Below, one piece after another: positions 1 to 10,965 of a stretch of DNA of 40,155 nt (the first letter of the stretch is position 1; each line of letters begins with the position of its first letter). Below the pieces are notes generated by a model, which ran no database searches, had not been told where the DNA came from, and saw nothing but the letters and a program-made list of their open reading frames with translations. The DNA lies in contig JARHZT010000058.1 in assembly GCA_029258015.1 (NCBI GenBank), forward strand, positions 1-40,155. Reading direction: 5' to 3'. This stretch comes from Malacoplasma sp. Its GTDB lineage: Bacteria > Bacillota_I > Bacilli_A > Mycoplasmatales > Mycoplasmoidaceae. Made by a program: the position numbers and the translations under genes.

Positions 1-960
1 TGGTATTAATGATGAAGTATTTATATTTGTGTTTGTTAATAAATTTCTATTAATAAAAAATGTTAATGAAAGAATTATAAAAGATATTAATCCACTAGTA
101 GGAAATGTATATCTATAGTTTTTCTTAAATATTGAATATGCTATGTTTGCACCAACCAATCCTAAGAACACTAAATTACCTGATATCAAAAATGCTACAC
201 CAGTTAAAATACCAGCAATAATTAATCCTTGAAAATAAATATGTCTTACATTTATCCCTAACTGACTTGCTATATAAACATTAACACTAATAATTTGGAA
301 TTTTTTTAAAATACTATACATTCAAATTAATGAAATAACAATAACAATAATTCCAATTAATAAATACATTTCTCTAACTTGTTCAACTTTACCATTTAAA
401 TATCCTGATAATATTTGTTGTTTTGAACTTTTAAATAGCCCGCTGATTCCAGAAGAAAAAGCTGTAAAAACAAAGTTTATTAAAATTCCGGCCAATATAA
501 ATTTTCTTCCTAATCTAAATTTATCTTTTCTACTCAAGAAATAAATAAACATACATCCAAGAGCAGAGAATGTCATAAAAACAAAAGGTAAACTAAAATT
601 AAATATATTTATAGAAGTTTCACTACTATTGTTTAATAAACCAACCATGAAAACTAAAACTAATAAATTAATACTACCTATGCCCAATATAGATGTGTCT
701 GCCATTTTGTTACCTGAAATTGATTGAACAATAAATGATGAACATCCTAAACATATAGAAGTAATTAAAATACCAACTATTGTGTTTTTATTAATAAATC
801 ATATTATGTTATCGAATCCTAAATCACTAATAAACATGACTAATAGTGTAGATATTCCACAAACAACTAGAATAACACAAAGGATTAACATATATTTAAA
901 TTCTCTTTTTCTATTAAATGCTTTTTGATTAAATTTATAAGATGCTATAGTATCATTCAT
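1..960 (-). CDS. FecCD-family ABC transporter permease, second of pair (3' end outside window)
   Basis: Inner-membrane permease of an iron-siderophore/haem/cobalamin-type ABC importer. The frame starts with ATG at 958-960 (MNDTIASYKF) and stays open to base 1, so about 320 residues are visible and only a short C-terminus is missing. It is strongly hydrophobic with many predicted membrane segments. The segment reading GNLVFLGLVGANIAYSIF, followed by a YTFP stretch, corresponds to the family's conserved G-x-I-x-FVGL-PH-x-R region next to the ATPase contact loop, although the PH-R residues are replaced here. Several TGA codons are read as Trp. The ATG overlaps the TAA of the upstream permease (TAATG), so translation is probably coupled. 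Substrate cannot be decided from the permease. Family assignment is firm; specificity is inferred. Confidence 0.88.
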
Positions 961-1985
961 TATTTTTTACCACTCATTATCAAGTATATAAATATAGGTG
1001 CTGATATAACTGATGCATAAAAATTTAATCCTAAACTATAAAGCATATTCATGTATAAACCAAGCATCATTAATGTTCCACAAACAATAGAAGATACTGG
1101 AATAACATAATAGTAGTTTTTAGAGTGAAGCATCATTCTCACTAAATGTGGAATAACAATACCTATAATAACTGTTGATCCAACAAGATTAACGGTTGCT
1201 ACAGTAAGAATTACAGAACATATACCAACAATTCAATATAACATTCTTAAATTTATTCCTAAATTCACAGCTAAATTAACATCATTTTCTACAATATTTA
1301 TCTTCTTACAATTAAACATAATAATAGAAAATGCAAATACAATTAATGGTGCACTATATAGAAATTTTTCTCATCTAAAATTTCCATTAAAATATGTAAT
1401 GTTTGTAGATCCTAATCATAAATTAACTGTTGCATTTATAACAGTAAATTTAGATGCTAATATTGCATTTAAACTAGATATTAAAGAACCAAATATAAGG
1501 CCAACTAAAATCATTTTGTAATTGGAATTAGAGCTTTTAAAATTATTTCCAAAGTAATTAATTAATAATGCTGGTAACGAAAAAACAAATGCAAGTAAAT
1601 AAACTAAGTAAGTTTCTCTTTTTAATCCAAAAATTTGTGATACAAAAATTCCTAGTGTTGCGACTGGTAAAAAACCTAATGTTGTAGGTCCAGCTAAACT
1701 ATTTCTAGTTATTCCTTGCATAGCAGAACCAGCAGTTGCTAATCCTACACCACTAATAAATCCAACACAAAGAGGTAGCAAATTTTTTGATATTATTTTT
1801 TCTGGATTATTAAATATATTTTCATTTGGATCCAAAATATTAAATGAAAGCATTAATCCAAACGATGTAATAGTAATCAAAAAAATTATTGCAATAACAA
1901 TAATTTTATATTTAGTTGTTTTTCTATATTCAACAATATTATTTACAAATTTTTTATTTTTTAAATAGTATTTAAAATTGTTCAT
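960..1985 (-). CDS. FecCD-family ABC transporter permease, first of pair
   Basis: Membrane permease of 341 residues, a usual length for BtuC/FecD-type subunits. Near residues 230-270 it carries the family signature as GSTVIIGIVIPHLVRMML, matching the G-x-I-x-F-x-GL-x-x-PH-x-R motif that lies just before the coupling region. An early GSAMQGITRNSLAGPTTLGF stretch matches the conserved Q-x-x-x-RNPLA-P-x-x-LG block of the family. Start: ATG at 1983-1985, 11 bases after the TAA of the binding-protein gene. There is no clear Shine-Dalgarno sequence, so it may depend on reinitiation. Internal TGA codons are Trp. It should form a heterodimer with the next permease and serve the lipoprotein encoded upstream. 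Iron, haem or another chelate is the likely cargo, inferred from family only. Confidence 0.92.
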
Positions 1986-1996
1986 ACGAATTTATT

Positions 1997-3391
1997 TTAA
2001 TATTGGTGTTTTGGAAATTGTGAAAAATCTGTTTCTTTTTCAATTCATCTTACTTGTGTTTTATCTGGCACATTTATTTTATTTGTTGATACTTGAGTAG
2101 ATAAAGTTGTTGGATTAAAATTTGTATCACCTTTCATAAAGTGAGGAATTATTGTTGTTTTCATTTGTTCCAATAAATGAATATATCCCATAGTACCTCA
2201 AATTGCACTATATATGTCATGATATTTTGCATCATATATGTTATTTTTAACATTTTGTTGTTTCTCTTTTTTTAAAAGAGTTTTAAATGCTTCATAATCT
2301 AATTCAACATCAAGCTTTTCAGATTGCAAACTACTAACATATATTAAATAGTCAAATTTACCTTTAAATTGTTCTGTAACTTCAGAAGAAGAACCATTTT
2401 TACCAGCTGAAATAAATGTTTCATTATATTTAGTAGGGTTTTTAAATGTATCTGGATTTTTAGGTTGTGGAAAACTAAATCCTAAACCTCTATCTTCTAT
2501 TCCTGAATAAAATAATGGTATTGCATTCGGTGTTAAAAGACTATAAGATGATGCGTTGCCTACACCTCTTCCACCCATTATTATTCCTAAGTTAATTGTT
2601 GCAGTTTGAGGAGCAGTTGTTTCTTTATAATCTAATGAAGAGTATTTAGTTGCACCAGATGTTGTTTTTAACATTTTAAATTTCTTAAATTCTTCACTTT
2701 TATTTCATTCTTTAATATTTTCTGATAATTTATTATTTATTTCAGTAGCTCTTTGAGAAAAGATACCACCAGTTTTGTAAATATTATCTATATCTTTAGC
2801 TGCCATTGATAAAGCTTTTTGTGGACTAACTCCGTAATCATTTGTAGCAAATCTATGGTCTTCACCATTTGTTTTTTTCAATCCATTATATATATCAAGC
2901 ATATGTTGATCCATTGCATCACCATTAGATTCATGTCATCTAGCTTGTTCTGTATCACCCATTGAAGTATAAGCCATATGTTCTACAATATCTTTGTATT
3001 GATGAGAATCCACTTTTTCTCATTCATTAACTAAAAGAGTGTATGGATTTAATCTTGATAAAGTTTTTAAATCAGTATCTTCACCATCATAAATTCTAAT
3101 ATCATGTATCATAGTAGAATTTGGCGTAGCGCCTGCTTGATCAGGAGAAATTTCTGCTCTATTTAGCGATTGATTTAAATAAGTTGCATAATCAAGATTT
3201 TTATCATTTAATGATGCAAAGTTCGAAAGATAATGTTGTGGGGCAATACCTAGCATCAATAACGCATCTAATGCATTATCATAATTAGCCAATAAATTTA
3301 CGTGCTTCAAAGAAGCAGAACATGATGTCGCTATAACTGGTGATAAAGCAATTGCACCAACAGAGAATATTCCTAAAATTTTCTTTTTCAT
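1997..3391 (-). CDS. ABC transporter substrate-binding lipoprotein (iron/siderophore/haem type)
   Basis: 464-residue predicted lipoprotein. The first 24 residues are a lipoprotein signal: KKK, a hydrophobic core, then the lipobox ATSC with Cys24 as the expected lipid-modified residue. The mature part begins with LKHVNLLANYDNALDALLML-like text, which fits class III periplasmic-binding proteins that open with a strand and a 'when will the cargo be seen' loop. It is followed by a long helical linker region. The assignment rests mainly on the operon: two FecCD permeases follow directly. Start: ATG at 3389-3391 with AAAGGA about seven bases upstream. TGA is read as Trp at several positions. Stop is TAA at 1997-1999. 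In a cell without an outer membrane the protein should be anchored on the outer face of the plasma membrane. The ligand is unknown. Confidence 0.83.
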
Positions 3392-3410
3392 ATTATCCTT
3401 TTTTATAAAA

Positions 3411-3440
3411 ATTATAAATAACTACTTATTACTATAACAA
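3411..3440 (-). promoter_or_regulatory. Promoter of the iron-type ABC operon
   Basis: On the minus strand a TATAAT -10 box (3411-3416) is preceded by TTGTTA (3435-3440) with an 18-base spacer, 19 bases upstream of the lipoprotein ATG. It lies after the terminator of the preceding gene, so the transporter operon has its own start. No Fur-like box can be argued in such AT-rich sequence. Confidence 0.5.
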
Positions 3441-3508
3441 ATAATTTAGAATTTTTATAAATAAAATCAAATTATTTATAAATTTTATAAACAAGAAGTG
3501 GACAAAGT

Positions 3509-3536
3509 AAAAAAAGAGCTTAAATAGCTCTTTTTT
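3509..3536 (-). terminator. Rho-independent terminator overlapping a gene end
   Basis: Inverted repeat AGAGCTATTTAAGCTCT followed on the minus strand by a T-run. The stop codon of the upstream gene (3520-3522) is inside the hairpin loop, and its last codons form one arm. Confidence 0.75.
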
Positions 3537-4773
3537 CCATAATGTAATGATTTAACTTAACTGTACCATATCCAATAAGAGAAATTAAAAATACAGATCC
3601 AATAACACCTAATACTACTTGAAGAATTTCATTTGTAGAAATATCAGCAGTTGGTTGGAATCCTAAGAATCTAAATTCTTTATTTCATTTATTTTCAATA
3701 GTATAACCATTATTACCTTTGAATTTCAATGCATCATTTACATCACCACTAACATTTTTTATAAACCCTTCAAAACCTGGTCTAAATTTAATAACATTAG
3801 GAATTTTTCAATTAAATTCAGCATCTAATGAAATGTAACCTTCATTTTGATTATCAACTCTACTTTTTGGTACTACTGATTTTGATAAATTTATTTCACT
3901 TTCAAATTTTATATTATCCAATAAAACTTGATCGCTTACATTTCTTACACTATTTACATATAATGTACCCGGAAGTGTTGGATTACTTGATGCACTATTG
4001 TTTGAAAGTGCTGTACCAAATCCTGAAAACAATACATAAAATGTTGAAACTCCATTACTAGCATTTTTACTTGTTAAAGAAATTTGTAGTGCCAAAATCC
4101 CTTGTTCATTTAAATAATTTTGAGTTATATTTTCTTCATCATCCACTATTTTTTCAAAGGCCGGTAATTGCGATGATTCAGTTAATTCACTTTTTGAATA
4201 TTTAATGAAATTGCCATTTATATCTTTTGAGTTAATATAATTATTAATATATGTATTTCTAGAACTTAGATTCATAACCATAGGTTTATTTTTTATTTCA
4301 GAAGTAGTTACACCATGTCATTTAGATTCATCTATTTTTAAAATATTAAAAATACTAGTAATTGAATTTCAAACTTCTAAATCTGTATTTATATCTGATG
4401 GGTTTTGTCTATAAGTACTTGCTATCTTTTCAGCATTTTTCTTATTTTCAGCAAAATTTGGAACTTTTAATGATAATCCTGTATCTTCTCCGACAGGGAT
4501 TAAGTTATAACCATCATTTAATATATCATCATCTACTATATTATCAGGTTGCCCCCCTTGATTATTATCTGGAATACTTTCTTCTGGAGTTTGAGTGTTG
4601 TCTCCCGGATTAACTTGTTCATTAGAAAATAATATTTGACCTGTTTTTTGTGCTTGTTCCATTCTTACAATAGCATTATTTGAAACACTAAAACCAATAG
4701 CAGGAACTATTGATAATGTACCAAATAATCCTAATGCTAAGCACTTTAATATCTTTCTTTTCTCTCTCTTCAT
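3520..4773 (-). CDS. Membrane-anchored surface protein of unknown function
   Basis: 417 residues, not recognised. A basic start (MKREKRKILK) leads into a hydrophobic segment at about residues 10-30, a signal anchor or signal peptide. Next comes a low-complexity acidic/Gln/Asn/Pro stretch at about 45-90 (for example NPGDNTQTPEESIPDNNQGG), then a Ser/Asn-rich middle. A second hydrophobic segment lies near residues 380-402 (ILQVVLGVIGSVFLISLIGY), followed by a short basic tail, KLNHYIMEKRAI. This layout suggests a large extracellular region held at both ends. ATG at 4771-4773 is chosen because the longer upstream reading runs back over the promoter. The gene stands alone between its own promoter and terminator. 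The N- and C-terminal anchoring resembles the 975-residue protein at 25122-28049, but I see no convincing shared sequence. Confidence 0.75.
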
Positions 4774-4803
4774 AATTACCAAACCCTTAAATTTACTACT
4801 ATG

Positions 4804-4832
4804 ATTATAATTTTTTAAAATATATAATTCAA
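4804..4832 (-). promoter_or_regulatory. Promoter of the unknown surface-protein gene
   Basis: Minus-strand TTGAAT (4827-4832), 17-base spacer and TATAAT (4804-4809), about 30 bases before the ATG at 4773. This is the best sigma-70-type match in the window. Confidence 0.6.
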
Positions 4833-4851
4833 CACTTACACTAATGATTAA

Positions 4852-4881
4852 AAATAAAAAAAGCAAAAAGACTATCTTTTT
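4852..4881 (-). terminator. Weak terminator after hpt
   Basis: Minus-strand hairpin AAAAAGA-TAG-TCTTTTT followed by GC and a T-rich run. The stem is mostly A-T, so efficiency is doubtful, but it lies just after the hpt stop and before the next promoter. Confidence 0.4.
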
Positions 4882-4884
4882 TAC

Positions 4885-5442
4885 TTAACGTTTTTCTATT
4901 TTTACAACACCTAAATGTTTATAGTTTCTATATTTGTTTCTACTATCTAATCCAAAACCAGCCACTCATTCATTAGGAATATCTAAACCTACTCAATCAG
5001 CTTTTCCTTGTTCTGAATTTTTTGTTACTTTTCTAAATAATACACAAGTTTTTACATCACTTGCTTCATATTCTTTTTTTAATTTTTCTTTCATTAGTTC
5101 TAATGTTAACCCTGTATCTAATAAATCTTCTAAAACTAAAACTCTTTTATTTTTAATATCACTCTTTTCAAAATTAGCTTCAAATGATAAATTTTCTTTT
5201 TTAGCATATGTTTTAGTTCCATAAAGTGATAGCTTAACTGTTTTAAAAATTGCTTCAAAATTTAATAGCGGTAATAAATGTCCACAAAAAACAAATGATC
5301 CATCCAATACACCAATTACATATATTTCTTCATTCTCTATACTTTTGTAGTGAGAATTAATCTCTTCTGCTAATTTCCCTATTCTTTCTACAATTTCATC
5401 ATATGTATAAATAATTTTTGAAAAACACCCCTTATATTGCAT
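4885..5442 (-). CDS. hpt: Hypoxanthine(-guanine) phosphoribosyltransferase
   Basis: Cytosolic purine-salvage enzyme converting hypoxanthine (and probably guanine) plus PRPP to IMP (GMP). It has 185 residues, typical for HPRT. The PRPP-binding loop reads VLVLEDLLDTGLTL (the family's V-EDI-DTG-TL, residues about 97-110). An early VIGVLDGSFVF matches the conserved L-KG-FMF region. The C-terminal WVGLDIPNEWVAGFGLD matches the VGFEIPD-FVVGYGLDY signature, with two Trp encoded by TGA. A longer frame reaches 5472, but ATG 5440-5442 is preferred. It sits one base after the purB stop (TAAAATG) with AAAGG upstream, and the protein then begins where homologues do. Last gene of purA-purB-hpt. Confidence 0.95.
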
Positions 5443-5443
5443 T

Positions 5444-6742
5444 TTATTTAAATACCTTTCTATAAATATCATCTACATATTTAATATGTCTTTTATAATC
5501 AAAAATATTTTCAAGTTCTTTTTGATCAATGTGATTTAATAATTCACTATTTTTAATTTCTTCTAAAAAGTTCTTATTATTTTCATAACAATCTAATGCT
5601 ATTTTTTGTATATTATCATAAACAAACTCTCTAGATAATTTTTTATTTTCTAATACAAACAATAAAACAGATTGAGAAAAAATTAATCCATTAGTTTTTT
5701 TCAAGTTATCTTGAATGGCTTTTTTATTAACTATAAGTTTTTTAATGATTTTATTTAATGTTCTTATAACATATACAACTAATGTTAAACAATCTAAAAA
5801 GATTATTCTTTCATTTGATGAATGTGAGATGTCTCTTTCATGTCATAGTGCATTATTTTCAAAAGGAACTTGACAATAGCCTTTTATCATTCTGCATAAT
5901 CCACTTATTTTTTCTAATTCAACAGGATTTTTTTTATGAGGCATTGCTGAACTTCCTTTTTGTCCTTCACTAAAGTTTTCAGAAACCTCATTAACTTCTG
6001 TCCTAGATAAATGTCTTAATTCAAAACTAATTTTTTCAATAGTCGTTGTCATAGTTTCAATTACAGCAAAATAAAATGCGTGATTATCTCTTTGTAAAAC
6101 CTGAGTTGATGTATTTGATGAACCAATATTAAGTTTATTACAAACATAATCTTGTAATTCTAACCCTGTGTTTGCAAATGTACCAGTTGCTCCACTAATC
6201 TTACCTACTTCAATATCATTTCTCGCTAATTCAAATCTTTTAAAGTTTCTATTTAATTCATCACACCAGATAGCAAACTTTAATCCAAAACTAACAGGTT
6301 CTGCATGTATCCCATGTGTTCTACCAATTTGAATTAAATCCTTATACTCATAAGCTTTTTCTTTTAGTGATTCATACAACTCTTTTAATGATTTTAATAT
6401 TATGTCATTAGATTCTTTAACCATGATTGCATTTGCAGTATCCACAATATCTGTAGAAGTTAATCCATAATGAATTCATTTTTTAGCATTTTCATTATCA
6501 ATGTTTGAAGATATTACTCTTAAAAATGCTATTACATCATGTTTTGTTTCTTTTTCTAATTCATAGATTTTATCTAAATCAAATAACATATTATCCATTA
6601 AATATTTTGTTGTAGCATCATCTATCTTTTTATTTTCATTCAAAAAATTAATTACTTGTTTTTCTATTTCCAACCATATTTCAAACTTACGTTTATCATT
6701 TCATATATCTGCTATTTCTTTTATTGAATATCTATTTATCAT
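5444..6742 (-). CDS. purB: Adenylosuccinate lyase
   Basis: Cytosolic enzyme of the fumarase/aspartase superfamily. It cleaves adenylosuccinate to AMP and fumarate (and SAICAR to AICAR where that pathway exists; nothing here suggests de novo synthesis). It has 432 residues, the normal length. It starts MINRYSIKEIADIW, like other bacterial PurB. Signatures in order are HYGLTSTDIVDTA (about 88-102), GRTHGIHAEP (140-149, with the catalytic-region His), TQVLQRDNH, the mobile signature loop GSSAMPHKKNP (about 263-273) and WHERDISHSSNERI. ATG at 6740-6742 has AAGGA seven bases upstream, inside the end of purA. The reading frame crosses several TGA (Trp) codons and has no TAA or TAG. It acts directly after PurA. 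Confidence 0.97.
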
Positions 6743-6745
6743 GAA

Positions 6746-8023
6746 CTAATCCTTGATTATTGTTTGTTTTCTGTCTGGACCAACAGATACATATTTCACT
6801 TTAGCATTTAAAAATGTTTCAATATAGTTTAAATATTTTTTTAAATTAACTGGTAACTCTTCATATCTTGTAATATCAGATACTTCAATACCTCAACCTT
6901 CTAATTCTTCAAATACAGGCTCACATAATTTTAATTCTTCGATGTTTGATGGCATGTAAGTTAGTAATTTATCATTCTTTTTATATCCCACACAAATCTT
7001 GATAGATTTTAAACATGATAATACATCAATTAATGTTATAGCTATTTGATTAATTCCAGATACATCAATAACATATTTTAATAAGAATAGATCTAATCAT
7101 CCAATTCTTCTAGGTCTTTTTGTAACTGTTCCATATTCATGACCTTTTTCTCTAATTTGTGAAGCTAATTCTACATCTTCTATTTCACTTACAAAAGGAC
7201 CTTCTCCAACTCTTGTAGAATATGCTTTTACAACTCCTAAAATATTTTGGAATTTATTAATAGATATACCAGTACCTGATGATAATAAACCTACTACATT
7301 AGATGAAGTTACATATGGATATGTACCATAATCAATATCTAACATAATACCTTGTGCACCTTCAAATAAAATTCTTTGGTTTTTACTATGTGCATGATTT
7401 AATAATGCAACAGTGTTTAAAACATATGGTTTTATTTGTTGTCCTAATTCATAATATTTTTTAGCAACTTCATTTACATCAAATGTTTTTTTATTATATT
7501 TTTCAAATAAAACATTTTTAATCTCTAAAGATAATTCTATTTTTTTAGTTAATCTTTCCAAATCAAATAGATCACAAACTCTTACACCAAATCTTGCAAC
7601 TTTATCTGAATAACATGGACCTATTCCTTTATTTGTAGTTCCAACTTTTTCATGTTTTTTTATTTCTTCTAATAGTTTATCCATTTCAATATGGTAATCA
7701 AAAATAATATGACACTTATCTGAAACAAAAAGATTTTCAGTACTTACTTGATTTTCATTTAAATATTTTATTTCTTCTATTAATGTTTCTGGGTTTAAAA
7801 CCACACCATTAGCTATAACCACTTTGTTTGTTTTATCAAAAATTCCAGATGGGATTAATCTTAGTTTGAATGTTTTATTTTCAAATTGAATTGTATGACC
7901 AGCATTATCTCCACCTTGGTATCTTACAATGTAGTCAAAATCTTTTGAAAGTAAATCTACAAACTTACCCTTACCTTCATCTCCAAATTGTGATCCTAAT
8001 ATCACTAATAAATTATTGTTCAT
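6746..8023 (-). CDS. purA: Adenylosuccinate synthetase
   Basis: Catalyses IMP + aspartate + GTP to adenylosuccinate, the first step from IMP to AMP. It has 425 residues, full length. The N-terminal GTP-binding loop GSQFGDEGKGKFVD (residues 10-23) contains the catalytic Asp. GDNAGHTI carries the catalytic His, and TTNKGIGPCYSDK, FEGAQGIMLDIDYGTYPYVT, STRVGEGPF and TVTKRPRRIGW follow in family order. The last Trp is a TGA codon. Start ATG 8021-8023 has AAGGA seven bases upstream. The TAG stop is three bases from the purB ATG. With hpt this operon makes AMP from salvaged hypoxanthine. Confidence 0.98.
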
Positions 8024-8086
8024 GTAAATCCTTAAATAATGTTAACTATAAATATTTTACAAAGTTAAATTAAAAAAGATGAAAAT

Positions 8087-8112
8087 AAAAAATATAGTGT
8101 TTCCACTATATC
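8087..8112 (-). terminator. Terminator after ptsI
   Basis: Perfect 8-base stem (ATATAGTG/CACTATAT) with a four-base loop, followed on the minus strand by a T-rich run. It begins a few bases after the ptsI stop and separates trpS-ptsI from purA. Confidence 0.8.
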
Positions 8113-8116
8113 TTTT

Positions 8117-9850
8117 TTATAATAATTCTCTTTCTTTTAAAAACTTATCAACTAAATCATTAACTTGTTGTGCATTATCACATTCAATTGCTTTATTTGC
8201 TAATTCAATACAATCTTTGTGATTTAATGAACAAATAATTTTTTTAGCTTTAGGAATTGATGATGCTGTCATACTAAATGCATCCAATCCATGTCCACCT
8301 AATCCTAACAATAATGGGATAGATTTAATATCTCCAGCCATTTCACCACACATAGCTACAATCTTATTGTGTTTTTTAGCACCTTCAATTGTTAATTTAA
8401 CTGCTCTTAAAAGTGAAGGATTGTTTGGTTGATATAAATATGATACTTTTTGTGACATTCTATCAACTGCAAATGTATATTGAACTAAATCATTTGTTCC
8501 AATTGAAAAGAAATCAGCATATTGTGCAAATTTATCTGCTAATAATGCAGTTGACGGAATTTCTACCATCATTCCAATTAATACATTATTGCTGTATTTA
8601 ATATTTTCTTTATCTAATTCTTTTTTAATAGTTTCAATAAATTTTTTACCTTCTAAAAATTCATCAACAGTTGCTATCATCGGGAACATAATTCCTAATC
8701 TTCCATAAACTGAAGCTCTTAATAATGCTCTAATTTGAGTTCTAAATACTTCTTTATTATCTAAACAAAATCTAATAGCTCTATATCCTAAGAATGGATT
8801 CATTTCTTCATCAAATGTATAGTAGTTTAATTTCTTATCTCCACCAATATCTAATGTTCTAACAATTACTAAATGATTTTTTTGTTTTTCTAATACATGT
8901 TTGTATGCTTCAAATTGTTCATCTTCTGTAGGTCAATCAGAATTTTCCATATATAAAAATTCACTTCTAAATAACCCCACACCTTCAGCACCATAACTAT
9001 CTAAGTTATTAGCATCTTCAGGTTTTCCAATATTAGCTTCAACATCTACGTTATGTCCATCTAATGTTTTAGCTTTAACATTAATGTATTTTTTAAGTTC
9101 TTCTTTTTCTTTTAAGAATGTATTTAGTTTACTTTCTCATTCTTTTATATCACTAGGTTCAAGTTCAACTTCACCACTTTTACCATTCAATGCAATTATT
9201 TGTCCATTCTTAACATTTTTAGTAATATCTTTTAATCCTAAAACTGCAGGAATTTCCATAGTTCTAGCCATAATAGCAGCATGACTTGTTCTACCACCAA
9301 TATTTGTTAAAAACCCTTTAACATATTGCTTGTCCAATAATGCCGTTTCAGATGGTGTTAAATCATCTGCCACTATAATAACTTGTTCTTTAATAGAAAT
9401 AATATCTGGCATTTGAACATTTAAAAAGTTTGCAAGCATTCTAGTTTTAATATCATTAATATCGCTTGCTCTTTGTTTGAAATATTCATCTTCCATATTT
9501 GCAAAAATATCATGTGTATCATTAAACACTTTATTAATTGCATAAGCTGCATTGAATTTTTCACTAGAAATTAAGTTTTCAATTTGGCTTATTATTTCAG
9601 GATCATTCACAATTTGAGCATGTGCTTCAAATACTTCAGCTTTTTCTGCTCCTAATTTTTTTGTAGCTATATCTTTAATTTCCATTATTTGTGCTGTTGT
9701 CTTTTCAAATAATGCTTTTATCTTTTTTATTTCAGCATCTTTATCCGTAATTTTATTTTCATTAATTTCAAATGTTGGTTTTTCTAATAAAAATACCTTA
9801 GCTATTCCTATACCTTCACTTGAACCAATTCCTTTAAATTTCTTTGACAT
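8117..9850 (-). CDS. ptsI: PTS enzyme I (phosphoenolpyruvate-protein phosphotransferase)
   Basis: First energy-coupling protein of the sugar phosphotransferase system. It takes phosphate from PEP and passes it to HPr in the cytosol. It has 577 residues, the usual size. The phosphorylated histidine is His190 in GGRTSHAAIMAR. The PEP-binding barrel shows GAEGVGLFRSEFLYM, MNPFLGYRAIRFCL, FSIGTNDLVQYTFAVDR and AMCGEMAGD, with Cys501 at the expected catalytic-acid position. N-terminal residues 30-140 are the helical HPr-binding part. The frame continues through TGA (Trp) codons at 9137 and elsewhere. ATG 9848-9850 has AAAGGA upstream. The gene follows trpS by 19 bases and is probably cotranscribed with it. 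Confidence 0.98.
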
Positions 9851-9869
9851 ATCAATCCTTTATTTTTTA

Positions 9870-10868
9870 TTACTTTTCTAATCCCAATACTTCATGTACA
9901 AGAGATATTTTCTTACTAGCTATTTCATTCGCTTTTATTGAGTTGTTTTTTAATTTAATATCTATTTCATTGCCGTTTCAATATTCATTATATTTTTGTT
10001 GAACACTACTAATAAAATCAACTACAACATCAGCTACTTCTTTTTTAAAAACACCATAGTTCTTATTTTCAAAGTCCTTTTCTATTTCATTATAATTTTT
10101 TTTAGTGATTGCTGCATATATCACCATTAAATTACTAATGCCTGGTTGATTTTCTACATCATACTTAACAATGTTTAATGAATCTGTTTTAGCTTGCATA
10201 ATTTTTTTTCTTATACTTTCTATATCTTCTAATAGAAAAATAGTACCTTTAGGGTTTGAACTAGATTTTGACATCTTAATAGTTGGATCAACTAAATCCA
10301 TTATTTTTTCCCCAACTTTAACACTATACATTTCTGGTACTTTAAATAAATCTGTTCTATACTTTTTATTCATTCTTAAAGCTATATCTCTAGTTAATTC
10401 TATGTGTTGTTTTTGATCTTTACCAACTGGTACAATATCAGCATCATATAACAAGATATCAGCAGCCATTAATGTAGGATAAACAAATAGACCTGTAGGA
10501 ATATTTGTAGTTCCATTTGCATTAACTTTTAAACTCTTATCTTTAAATTGCGTCATTCTAGATAACTCACCCATATATGAATGACATGTTAATATGTATC
10601 CCAATTGTGTATGTGGTAAAACACTTGATTGATAAAACACAACATTCTTATCAAAATCTAATCCACATGCTGCATACATACACGCAACTGATCTTCTATT
10701 ATCTTTTAGTGTCTTTGGGTCAAACTCTACGGTAATAGAATGCATATCTGCTATAAAAATGAACATTTGATTATCATTTTGTAATTCAACAAAATTCTTC
10801 AAAGCACCTAAATAATTTCCAAGTGTTAATGAATTAGTTGATTGAATTCCAGAAACTATTTTCTTCAT
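9870..10868 (-). CDS. trpS: Tryptophanyl-tRNA synthetase
   Basis: Class Ic aminoacyl-tRNA synthetase charging tRNA-Trp with Trp. It has 332 residues, typical of bacterial TrpRS. The HIGH-type motif is TLGNYLGAL (residues 15-23) and the KMSKS motif is intact (IKMSKSSSN, about 196-204). GELSRMTQFKDK, PTLMAADILLYDADIVPVG and QHIELTRDIA are the expected Trp/ATP-pocket segments. It must serve codons UGG and UGA in this organism, since both are used here. One TGA lies in trpS itself, at 9978-9980. ATG 10866-10868 has AAGGG upstream. Linkage to ptsI appears to be positional only. Confidence 0.97.
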
Positions 10869-10925
10869 ATAAAACCCTTATATTTTATAAACATATAAAT
10901 TTTAAAATAATTTTATAAGAGAAAT

Positions 10926-10957
10926 AAAAAAACTAGAAAATTAATTCTAGTTTTTTT
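10926..10957 (-). terminator. Terminator after small two-pass membrane protein gene
   Basis: Thirteen-base inverted repeat built on ACTAGAA/TTCTAGT with flanking A/T runs, eight bases after the stop at 10966. The core ACTAGAA-TTCTAGT also forms the terminator of the paralogous gene at 28244. Confidence 0.8.
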
Positions 10958-10965
10958 ATCGTATA

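Noticed and set aside
3828..9284. Several plus-strand frames of 60-96 codons over the surface-protein, hpt, purB, purA and ptsI genes
   Set aside because: Each lies wholly opposite a well-supported minus-strand gene and none has a recognisable product or good ribosome site.
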